The position numbers and the translations under genes are program-made. 64,000 bases of DNA, taken from Sanderia malayensis. Lineage: Eukaryota; Cnidaria; Scyphozoa; Semaeostomeae; Pelagiidae. The notes beneath the pieces were generated by a model. The model was given only the letters and a program-made list of their open reading frames with translations, did not search any database and was not told the origin of the DNA. Shown here piece after piece: positions 34,601-45,311 of the stretch. Every line of letters begins with the position of its first letter. Position 1 is the first letter of the stretch. The stretch lies in assembly GCA_013076295.1 (NCBI GenBank), contig RQOL01000660.1:2108001-2172000 (forward strand). The letters are read 5' to 3'.

Positions 34601-37600
34601 AAGTGATGACAAGTTTGAAAAGTCACCTTTTTATTATTTTCCAATCATATATATATTTGTTTATAGTCTGTCTGATGATTGCGAAAGCATGAAACTCAGA
34701 GTAACAGAGAACTAGTCTACTTTCTTGCTTCTATTCTATTATTGCTATAGATATTTGTTTGTTATTTATTTTACTTTTGCTGTACGCTTATTTTATTCTT
34801 GCACGAGTTTTCAGCAGTCGCAAGCTAAACTTAGATTCATGTTAATGTTTTGTTTTGTGAAATATAACGATGCGAAGAATGACATTTTTTTTCAACACAC
34901 TGACTCGGTCATTGCGAGTTGCCGGGAGGTCTGGAACGGGTGTTTTTCTTCACGTCATTTTTCAGAAGCAAATATCCTTGTTTCGGATAGCTTTGCTTGA
35001 AAGTATTCATACTTTTTGCTTCATCTTTCATTTCTTTTATTTATTGATTTTAGTTATCATCGAAGAAGGTCCAGGTGGTGAGGAGAAGAAAGAGTCATGC
35101 GTTGGTCAAATGAGGGTATGGATCTTTTTTTCTCGCACATTTTCAAGTTTTGTTGTTGATATTATTTGTGTAACTTTTTGCGAGGTTGTCCATTAAGCAG
35201 TAAAGTAAAGTGAACCATAAAGGTAGACCAGTAGTACTGTCATCAAGCACAATAACGTCGAATTATGGCCTTTTTAGGCAGAAAAAATAAGAAGCTTTGG
35301 TGTAAGGAGGTGGCCCAAGGCCTGAGTGAGTTTTGGCCTGTGGGACTCCCCTTGACATAAATTCTGGTGGTTTTCAGACTCGAGGGAAAAGTGGATAAAA
35401 TGTGCACTTACTCATCTAAGATTGCTTTTATTTTTCAGCGAATGCCAAACCAAACCTGGCCTATTCTTTTGACAGAGCTCTGCGAGAGATTTTCCTACTA
35501 CGGAATTAAAGGTAGCTAATTATAAACGTTTGAAATGCCCATAACGATGTCACGAATTTGCTTACTTTTCAATCAAATTATACAACGTTTCTATTCATTA
35601 TTCTTCGTGTTAATTGATTGAGTTGAATTGCTCATAATGTTGATTGATTGAATTGAATTGCTCATAATGTTTTTTTCACATCCATACACATTTCTCTAAG
35701 CCCAATAACGCCGCCCAACATACGAGAATCAACCAATCAAAAATTGCTCATAATGTTTATTGATTGAATTTCTCATAATATTGAATTGAATTGCTTCTAA
35801 TGTTGATTGATTGAGTTGAATTGTTTTCCCAGCCGTACTGGTGCTCTACCTGACACAGGATCTAATGTTTGATAAATACCGTGGCAAATCCATCTACCAT
35901 GCATTCAGCATGGTAAGCTATTTCACTGGCGTGCTCGGTGCTATGATTGCTGACAGTTGGCTCGGAAAGTTCAAGTAAGCTATATTTTGTAGCATTCGCT
36001 TGTTCACTTACTCCTCGAGATGCTCCATGTTTTGGCTTCGTTTTTCACAACTGTTGAATATTTTCTTTTAGACTCATCGGCATAACGTTAGTCATGTACA
36101 GTATTTCAGAAATGGCTCTGACTGGAACGTGTATCCCACCAATTGGTCGAAAGTCAAGGTAAAGTCACATTGGCAACATCTTTGGTCTTAATACTTTAAC
36201 TTATTACATTACGTGCAGCACGCGTGATATCAGAATCGGGGGCAGAGAGACAGATGAACAAGAAACAGACAGACTAGATACAGACAAACAAGACAGGAAT
36301 AGAAACATAGAAACTAGTAACCAACATATTAGGAACAATAAGAGACCAAAAGCGGCAAACATTATGGAGAAATAAATTAATAACATTGATATTGGACAGA
36401 ATTACTAGCAAGCAAACTGGGACCGGCTTATTTAATTGGCGCACAAACGGACCCAAAATGGATTGTTTTTTTTTCTAGCTTTCTCCCCCTGATCAGTTTG
36501 TTTCTGACGGCAATCGCATGCGGTAACATCAAGCCATGTTTGGCAGCCTTTGGTGGGGACCAGTTCAATCAGAAGGACGTAAGCTGGTTTAAGATATCAT
36601 AATCTTCACCCACGTTCACCTTTGTCGCCTATTCTAGTACCGTAACTAGATCAGCATTCTGGTATTATTTGTCGAGATGGTGTGGGGCTAGGGAGGGGGT
36701 GGCGGTGTTAGCAGTCAAATTCGATGGTGTCTTGAGAAGTCTTTGTGGCCACTTGAATCTCCGTCCTGCAGGACAACCCAACGTTTAAACAAGTGGACGT
36801 TATTTTGCTTTAGAAACTTTTTTGTGTTAGTATAAGATTTTTGATGATGTTTCTTTTTATTCCAGACATCTTTGATTTCGAAATTCTTCTCAATGTTCTA
36901 TATGGCAGTGAACGTTGGGGCAACTTTTTCAATGATTTTTGTGCCAATGCTGAGAAGTAAGCTTACAACCGTTTATGTTGTTTTTCTCTGACCTGAGGTT
37001 GAGACCATGACAGAATTTGTCATAAACAATTTTCGGTCTTGTATTTCATACACACAGCCAAATATTTTACTCAACGATTGCGTGTAGCTAAACCATTTTA
37101 TTCGTCAAGTTAAATTGAAATTATTTTATCGCTTTGCAGCCGATATTCGATGCTACGATGGCGATTGTTATCCGATAACGTTTGGTGTACCAATGGTGCT
37201 CATGGTTGTAGGAACAAGTATGTGTGCCACTTCCAATTTTTTTTTGAAGAATCAGAAATCCAGCCCTTCCCCCACACATGCATCCCCCACTCACTTGAAT
37301 CAGTTTGTGTTGCCAGGTTGGAGCCATTCGTGGCCCCCAGAACCGCTCCTTGAATGAGCCAACTCTTGATTTAATTCTATTTAAAGCTTCATTTTTCGAT
37401 TGATAATTTCAAATTCAATCTTGTGGCTGGAATGCTTTCTTTTCATGTTCCGCGTCTAAGAACTAGACACGGATTGTTATTTCTTATCACTACCTCCCCG
37501 TGTTTATAATGTATTCTGTTTCTTGTAGTTGCTTTTCTTGCTGCTTCGAAAATGTACGTGAAGAAACTCCCAGAAGGCAACATGATGATCAGGGTGTTCA

Positions 37601-40600
37601 GAATCATCGGGGTATGTGTTTGATTCACTTTCAACAAGCTACCTAAACCTGGATATAGTCAATTATCTCTACTTTGAACATACAGTGGATCAAGCATGCT
37701 TTCGTTTATTGCAGAATGCCATCGGCGAAGGGACAAGTAATCGAAAGAAGGGAATCAAACATGAACACTGGCTTCACCATGCTCAATACAAATATTCCGT
37801 AAGATGATTCGATTGTTTTGATTTGATGTTTTTGTGTAATAAAGCCAGCTTCTGTGCCATTTACTGGGTTCTCTTTCTTCACAGATGCACGAAATTGAAG
37901 ACACAAGAGCTTTACTGAAAGTTCTTGTCCTTTACATTCCGTTACCAGTCTTTTGGGCACTTTTTCATCAACAGGTACAGGCATCTAAGCTTTGTTATGC
38001 CTCAACTGGGGGCTCTTTAAGGCCCCTCTTCAGACAGAGATTCTGCCCTTATTTAGTGAGAAATTAATTAAATATCCTTGTACGTGATTTAAATAACTCT
38101 ATAATTTGAAAATTCCTCTGGGGGTGTAAGAGGGGGTTATTGTTTGTCATTAGTTGGGGACTAAGAGGCTCAGCTAGTCACTCGTCAAGATATCTGCCTT
38201 TAGTTTGTCAATATTTATATTCTCGATATCTACAAAATTCTAGTGCGCCGGTTCTGAATCTGACAATATTTATTTAGTCCAATGCGTATTTTTTAATTAT
38301 AATAGATATATTAGATATTTTTATTAGATATATAGATAAATAGATTTATTTCACAGTTTTATCGAAGCATACGATGTAATGATGTTTATTTTTGTAAATT
38401 ACAGGGATCAAGTTGGACTCTCCAGGCCGAGCAGATGGATGGAGACTTGGTAACGCACTTTCATTAATTTTCATACAAACGTGGCAAAAACTGTTCTTTC
38501 TTTTCTAGAAGTCCCCGCACAGTCAAAATTGTTTATATCGTTTAACAGTTTTTGTGATTGCTATGTTTTTTATTTTTCAGGGCTCCTTGGGTACATTAAG
38601 ATCAGATCAGATTCAGGTATGGAAATTAAAAACCTTGAGATTTTCAAGTGGAGCAATCTTTTCTCAAAGATTTGTTTTCACATACTCTTCTCCTCTTTGT
38701 CTTGTGGTTTCTCTTATCTCTCGTTAGCTTAGAGGTGCCTAGGATTTGTACCTCCCAGACATAAAGCCTTTTATGTTCCACTGGTCTATTGTTAGATTTA
38801 ACTATTTACGATATGTGTATCTTTATTTTGTATTTTGAAGACTCCAAACCAACTCTGATATTTTTATTTTCAGTTTTTCAACCCTGTTCTCGTGCTGATT
38901 CTGATTCCATTTTATGACACTATCATTTATCCAGTCTTCGAAAGATGCAGATGTGGCCTAACGTACGCATTTATTTAAATTTGTCACAAATTTCCCATCT
39001 CTGTCTGATTCAATTTGACACGACAATTTTTTTGCATTGCATTTTTAAAATCTTTAGTTACTTTAGTTTTATTTACTATTATATACGTTTTCATTAACAG
39101 ACGCCCCACTGTATTGATGTTTCCATAATTATTTAGTATCGTTATTCAAAATCTCAGCTCAGAATAACCTTTATTAATCTGTATAAATATATCTGTTATC
39201 TGTTTTGTTCGTGTAGTCCATTGAAAAGAATGGTCGGCGGAATGTTCCTGGCTGCCATTGCGTTTGCAATCTGTGGCTTTGTGCAGATAAAAATCCAAGT
39301 AAGTTATGTGAATAATATCGTTTTGTTGCAAGACATGACTGTAGATATAAACATATTTCGTTATCACCTTATTTTGACTTGCTTCTTGTGTGGCTCATTT
39401 TTTATCCTGGATAACTCGAGCTCTTTTTAACTCGAACTCTTGTAACTCGAGGAAATGTACAGTCAACTCTGTCTAATTCGAACATCCTGGGGAAGCGTGA
39501 AAATGTTCGAATTACAAAAAGTTCGAATTATAGAGGTTTCTTTTATTAGAGTTGGTTCATAAGTGATCCTTGAAGGGACGGAGAATTTCGTTCGAATTAG
39601 ATAGAGTTCTAATTATACGAGTTCGAACTATGCAGATTTGACTGTATTTTTACTTTGTATACAAATGTTGCCTAATTTGTTGCCCGCGTTGTTTTAGACT
39701 GTAAATGCCCCACCAGCTGCCCCAACAGGAATGCAGACCAGAGTTGAGTTTATTAATGTTGCTCCGTGTGAAAGAGTAGAAATTCAACCGAGCTCGTTCT
39801 TCAAAGTTAGCCTTGGATATGCTGAGGTATTTATCGTAAAGACATTGCGATTTCATCTTAATCATGCCAGATTACTATTATCGTTCTTTTTAAAGCGTTT
39901 TGATGATTGTGTAATCGATAATTGACAATAACAAGCAAACTTTGCATATTTTTTTCAGAGATCTAACAACCTCTTTGGACAGTCAGGCTCTAACAACTTC
40001 AGAGTGAGAATGGCTCAGTGTTTTGGAACCCGAAACAAAACATTTGAACGCGAATTCAACATTCATTTGAATGCAACATTCCAAACAGTTTTACTTGGCC
40101 TAAACAGTACTGAAGTCATCACTCCGACGGTGGTACGTGTATCTCTAGCGCATTTCAACCCGAACACACTTTTTGCTAAATATTTGTAGAAATTTGCAAC
40201 GAATCTCGATAAATTGACAATATCTCTAAGGCCAAACTATTTAATATCTTGAGAACATTTGTCTTTCTCGGGGATTACTTTCTGTATGGGTGTAGCAAGT
40301 TGACGTCCCACAACTCGAAATTTTGTCAACTCAACCAAACTTTCTGTTCCTTCCAGTTCGACAAAACTTGGTTATCAAATTTAACATCACCTTTTGACAA
40401 CAGTGTTCTCATTGCAGTTTTAAATTATCTTTTCCAGCTTGATCACCAATTCCCGAAAGCTGACATAAACACAGCCAACAGTCACGTCAGGTGAAGTTTT
40501 AAAGCAGTCAACATCACCCCCTTGTCGTTTCTTTTTACCACTTGAATCTAACTTGTCATCGTTTTATTACAGGGGTAGAGTAAGTTTGTACAGAAAGCAA

Positions 40601-42439
40601 GACGACATCTGTTCAAATATATGTTGTTAATGCTAAAATTCTTATATTTCTAGAATCCTGTATTGTCCTGGAGATAATGATACGAGAGTTGACATCACCC
40701 TTACACATGTTGTTGAAAAGAAGAAAAATGTCCTTTTCGGTAATAAAACTGCGAATACGGCAATATCAAGTAATTCGTTACTCGCTGACGAGTAAGTTTT
40801 TCGATATTTTCTTAATACTAATCTTACTTCTGTCAAATTGTTTCTTGCCAATGCTAAATTGATATCGAACAAACAAATTCTTATTCACGACGTTTGGATA
40901 TTTTTTACGTCCTCACCAACGATAACATTTTCATTGTTTTAAGGTATGGAATCTTGTTGAAACATACTGGTGGAAAAGACATCAACCTCTTGGTGAGTTT
41001 ATTTGCCCCATTATCTCCTTGTTTTGATTTCTTTTCTTTTGAATTTCGTAACACCATGGCAAAATTTTAAAGATGATATGAGACGATATCTAGAGCTTAG
41101 TTTTTTATTATTTTTGTCCCAAATAGCTGAGCCAAAAGAGGATGAGATTTGGTACTTTTGGAACGTACACTGTTGTCGTAATGAGGCACAAAGATGGTAA
41201 AAACTCTCCTGACGGGGTATGTACAATTTTAGATGCTTCCCTAAAGATGTATGTGCAGTGTTGTCTATACCATATCAACATGCAATAAGCCTAGTTTTTC
41301 AGTTGCTTTGTCTACGTCAGTGAAACTGAACCTCTTATTCACACGAAAGACATTTTTAATCTCTGAATTGAGTTGTTGTAGCAAAGGATATTATTTTCCT
41401 TTCGTCTCTCCATAGATGTATGTAAAGTTTTACGAAGATGTTGGAAGTACATCTGTTCACAGAATCTGGCAATTGCCACAATATGTTGTTTTAACTGCTG
41501 GTGAAGTCATGTTTTCTGTTACCGGTTTGGAGTTTGCTTATTCTCAGGTAAGAAATCACTCTAGCTTGATTTGCTTTGATCGACTATACTCGATTAAGTG
41601 ATTTAATGATTTATTGAATCGTTAATTCATTAATTCACTAGTTTAGTGATTTAATGATTTGGTGAATGAGTGATTCAATGATTCAGTGGCTTAGTGATTT
41701 AGTGATTCATTGATTCAGTTGTTTTATGATTCAGTGGCTTAGTGATTCATTGATTCATTGTGTGAATCCTTGTTTGATGGGTACCTAAGTATATTCACCA
41801 TCATATATTGAAGCATTTTTCTTGTTTTTCTTCCAAAGGCTCCTGCCAGCATGAAATCCGTTCTTCAAGCCTGCTGGTTGTTGACTGTTGCCTTTGGCGA
41901 CTTGATTGTTGTCATTCTTTCTGAAGTGAAACCAGTGAAAGGAGTTGTGAGTATACATCTTGTCTTGTTCAAGTTTATAAAATTGCCATTTCGTAGCACG
42001 TTATCAATATCACAAACTATACAAATAATGAAGTTCATATTATGGGAAGTTGAATATCTGATCTCTTCGACTTTCAAGTATATTTTTGTCTCATTCAACG
42101 TTGGGGTTCCACTGAAATTTTGTTTCCGATTCAGCCATGGTTTCTCTGTGTATCCCACCTCTGTGTATACCGTTAAAGTAGCTATGCCTATGTGATTAGT
42201 AACTGTTTCGATGAATTAAGGATTTTCTGTGTAATTTTTTCCAGGAAAAAGAGATGTTCCTTTACGGTGGATTAATGGTCGGCATATCGATTATATTCGC
42301 CATTATGGCAAGTTTCTACACCTATAACGACTACAGTGGCAACAAAGACAAGAAGCCACAACCCCTTGACGACAAATTCGTTTTGGAAGAGAAGGGAGAA
42401 GATGGCATTGTACCGTCTGCTTCCACGACCACTTTGTAA
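31695..42439 (+). CDS. Proton-coupled oligopeptide transporter, SLC15A (PEPT1/2-like)
   Basis: A predicted 752-residue plasma-membrane POT-family symporter of di- and tripeptides. Exons: 31695-31743, 35054-35115, 35439-35511, 35833-35974, 36072-36158, 36479-36578, 36866-36956, 37140-37217, 37529-37611, 37715-37798, 37885-37974, 38405-38449, 38581-38616, 38874-38962, 39217-39298, 39698-39826, 39959-40132, 40438-40490, 40654-40791, 40944-40992, 41127-41216, 41416-41547, 41839-41946 and 42245-42439 (TAA). The ExxER proton-coupling motif is LTELCERFSYYGIKAVL; ACGNIKPCLAAFGGDQF and FYMAVNVGA are POT signatures. A large loop (about 398-608) between helices 9 and 10 corresponds to the animal PEPT extracellular domain, with several N-glycosylation sequons. 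The last helices include AYSQAPASMKSVLQACW. The C-terminus is cytosolic and acidic, ending STTTL. Length fits PEPT1/PEPT2. An alternative first exon lies at 33141-33180. Confidence 0.95.
33141..33180 (+). CDS. Alternative first coding exon of SLC15A
   Basis: ATG GAC ACG ... GCC CCA G followed by GTATAC encodes MDTEQKSTVVEAP and ends in phase 1, exactly the phase needed to join the exon at 35054. The first exon at 31695-31743 ends in the same phase. Two promoters giving proteins with different cytosolic N-termini is the simplest reading. It is equally possible that only one is used. Confidence 0.6.
34663..34742 (-). repeat. 80-bp dispersed repeat (inverted partner of 27515-27594)
   Basis: Reverse-complement match of the ELL-intron copy. 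Lies in the long first intron of SLC15A. Confidence 0.8.
35611..35822. repeat. About 30-bp degenerate minisatellite
   Basis: Copies of TTGATTGAATTGAATTGCTC followed by ATAATGT at 35611-35670, and degenerate ones at 35739-35822. Intronic, ending just before the SLC15A exon at 35833. Confidence 0.75.
39460..39644. mobile_element. 185-bp MITE with TA target duplication (Tc1/mariner-pogo type)
   Basis: Begins CAGTCAACTCTGTCTAATTC and ends GAACTATGCAGATTTGACTG, an imperfect inverted repeat of about 25 bp. TA flanks both sides (39458-39459 and 39645-39646). CAGTCAA termini and TA duplication fit a pogo/mariner-mobilised non-autonomous element. Intronic in SLC15A. Confidence 0.8.
41595..41762. repeat. 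Degenerate short tandem repeat (AGTGATTTAATGATT-like)
   Basis: Many variants of GTGATTTAGTGATTCATTGA fill this part of an SLC15A intron. Confidence 0.8.
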
Positions 42440-43798
42440 AACTAAACTCGTCATGCACATATCGCAATGGAAGCTTTTCTCGTGTTATTACAGACACAAG
42501 TATCAGATTTGTTGTTATTTTAGCTCCCCAAACGTCGTTCTTTTGTTCTCTGTTTGTTGTAGATTTTATTCTCTTTTTGGTTTGTCACTTTGCTTGCCAG
42601 ATGCCTGTACACCTTGTATCTCACTCGACCCTTTTTATTTCTTTCTCATTTTCATCTTCCTTTTGTTATTATTCTTTTCATTCTTTTCCATCTGTTCTTA
42701 TTTTTCTGCTTTGTCTTCCTTCTTTCAGAGCTCTTGATTGTTGCCTCTCCCTCCCACTTTCTGTTGCAATACGTAATCACCACTGTTTTTATATAGGCGT
42801 GTATCTCTGCTTGTGAAATACAGCGCAAAGCCACATGCGATGCTTCCATATTTCTTCTTGCTTTGATGAATATAATACATAATCATTGTATATGCTTTTA
42901 AACATGATCTCGAACGATTCAAGGATTTTCGCTCATCACCAATGAGTGACGTGACAAATGGCGTGCCCCTTAGGGCCCCAAACATTTTGACACCAAGTAT
43001 TTGGGCCTCGAGAAAACGGTCTTCTAGACTTGACCCAAATTTAGTTAAGTATAGGGGCCCGGGCCCGACATTGCTCCGTTACTCCACTGATACCAACTTG
43101 GCTTAATCTTGTAGACTTTAGCGCTTAGCAACGCCACATTATTCAATTAATATGTCGGATTTCGTTATTATTGCACGTCCAATCTTTATCACTATTCGCA
43201 TTATTATAATATCCAAGACGAAATAGTTGATTTTATTATCTATGAATTCGAATATAATTGTATTGTAATTATGAATCTATCTTTATGCATAAATTTTTGA
43301 TTGAATTGTTATAATTTCAATGACGCTGAGCGTTACAGAATATCTCGTCTATTTTTGCGATTGTCAGGTTCGAATTATCATAGTCCTCGCTGACCCCCGT
43401 ATAACGTTTTGTTTTTCTCTTATAGATAATGCATTGTGGACCGTCTCAAGGGGGTAGTATAACTATTATGTTGCATGGGCTTTGCAACAGGTGCTTTGTC
43501 AGTCCCCCCCCCTTTCTGAGTCAATCCGAAAAGTCCATTTACCATGTTTTCTTACCGTGTAGACATTTCAATAACCAATGTTTTTCCAGCTTGCTTTATA
43601 TTCAATGCAGCCAATCACCTTGGGAACACAAATTTTCGTGTACATAAAACAGTCTTGATACGCTGCCTTTGAACACACCTTCATCCCGAGGGACTGAAAA
43701 CGCAAAGAAATCAGAAAAGAAATTGTTATTGCCAGTTAGTACCCCATGTATTTCACTTCGTTATTCTTTCATTGAGTCTGGGTTTACTCGACACAGCT
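42440..43798. other. SLC15A 3' flank and 5' flank of next gene
   Basis: A T/C-rich stretch (about 42600-42780) occupies the likely SLC15A 3' UTR. The rest is ordinary AT-rich sequence with a GC-rich patch at 42955-43080 (GGGGCCCGGGCCC). No gene seen. The frame open from 43772 starts at TTG; the ATG at 43799 is the real start. Confidence 0.55.
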
Positions 43799-45011
43799 AT
43801 GGGCCTAATGCTCGAGCGGTGCAAGTTGCCATTTCGCGTTTCAACAATTTTATTCATATGTTTGGGTGTTGTTTTATTCATCGCTTTGTTATTGTCACTG
43901 TTTATCGTCGTGCCAGCATGGAGGTCTAAAGATTTTGAACAAAAACAATGTAAAATCACGAGCATAAATAGAACATTGCGAATTTGCGAATGTGGAGAAG
44001 ATTGTTTCTCGAGGTATCCATGCACAAGTATTTTCGTCGAATTTCACGACTTGAAAACTGGTTTGTTGCGGCGGGAAAAAGCGTTTGACGGAAGCAGTTT
44101 GTATTTTTCAGCTGGCCAGGAGAATGAAGTAAGAATGGATAAATTTTTACATTTTAGTTTTTTACGCTTGTACGAAATAAGGCACCGTAAAAAGATTGGT
44201 TTGATTTGAAAACAGCTTTCATTTTAAAATACTGTCCCTTCTCGCTGTTCTGCTTCTGGATTTACACGTGTTTTTCAACAAGATGCAGTTGAGTTGACAA
44301 GTCAAGTCAATTTGCTTCCAATCAGCGCTTGGTATTTCTCATGTGACGCAAATTCTGTAATCTAATTGGCTTATTCCAAAGTGCACAATTGAACGATACT
44401 TAATGGTGGATACATAAAGTAATTCACCTATTGGAGGTTCTCTTAGACCGCAACTTTGAACCAACTCTCCTAGAAGGCTTCAACCTGAGTGATAACAGGG
44501 TGTAATTAGTAGGTTTCGCTCATCTGTGAGCCCCCATTCCATGAAATTCAAAGCATTGGTTTTTGCCTTTGCAGTTTAAAACTCCCTCAAAGGGACTCAA
44601 ATCTGCATAGTTACAAAGGATTGTTATGTTATGTTATGAAGTCAAGTTTGTACACGATTTCTTCTAACTTCTTTGAAAATAACTTCAATTTCTTTGATTT
44701 TCATACAGTGCTCGTATTACCCAACTTGCGATTTGAATGAAGATACAAACACTGCCGAGGTGGAAGATTATTTGAAATCATTGTCCAGTCAGACAACGTG
44801 GATATGTCACGTAAACAAGCACAACCAATGGCAAGTGCTTCTGAACAAAAGAAGAACAATGGGTCTCACGACTGGTGGCATTGTGTTGGCTTCGTCAATA
44901 ATCGTATGTCAGTTTATATTTTTATTTTTTGCTCGTAGCGTATACGCTGAGGTAATAACAAGGCAAGGTTGTCAATTTTTGCAGGGAGAAACAAGGGTCT
45001 TGCGAAGTTAG
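43799..45011 (+). CDS. BK channel (KCNMB) beta-subunit-like protein
   Basis: A predicted 210-residue protein from two exons, 43799-44128 and 44709-45011 (TAG). It has the KCNMB layout: short cytosolic N-terminus, helix 1 (VSTILFICLGVVLFIALLL), a Cys-rich extracellular loop of about 120 residues, helix 2 (TGGIVLASSIIVCQFIFLF) and a cytosolic tail. Loop cysteines follow the family pattern (CECGEDC, YPC, CSYYPTC, WIC), and there is an N-glycosylation sequon (NRT). Family members bind the Slo1 calcium- and voltage-activated potassium channel and tune its gating. Overall identity to vertebrate subunits looks low outside the Cys motifs, so this is a fold-level assignment. The tail after helix 2 is about 30 residues. 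An AATAAA at 45137-45142 is a plausible poly(A) signal. Convergent with the WHAMM/JMY gene. Confidence 0.8.
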
Positions 45012-45136
45012 GTTTTATTAGACAAAGCAGCATTTGATAACAGTGATAGATGTATAAACCTGTTAGAGCAATGATCAGTAAATATATCATTAAACAAAAT
45101 TAACCACACGATAATTTGTAAGTTTTCAATTCATTC

Positions 45137-45142
45137 AATAAA
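45137..45142 (+). terminator. Poly(A) signal AATAAA of the BK beta-like gene
   Basis: Canonical hexamer about 125 bp past the stop codon, with a second AATAAA-like site 13 bp on. Confidence 0.6.
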
Positions 45143-45305
45143 ACATGAAAATAAAATTTAAGTTCATATAAGGTGGAGTAGAAATTTAGTCTCTGATTAA
45201 ATAAAATATTGGGTAATGATCCTATGATTAAACAGCAGCATAAATTGTATAGCAGGAGAGATTGTAGAAAAATCAATGCAATATAAAATTAGATTTAATA
45301 ATATC

Positions 45306-45311
45306 TTTATT
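45306..45311 (-). terminator. Poly(A) signal overlapping the WHAMM/JMY stop codon
   Basis: The minus strand reads AAG TAA TAAAG: AATAAA begins at the second base of the stop codon. If used, the 3' UTR would be only about 20-30 nt. Confidence 0.6.

Noticed and set aside
43772..44209. 145-residue frame taken as one gene from 43772
   Set aside because: It starts at TTG, not ATG, and runs past the donor at 44128; the two-exon model restores the conserved CSYYPTC motif.
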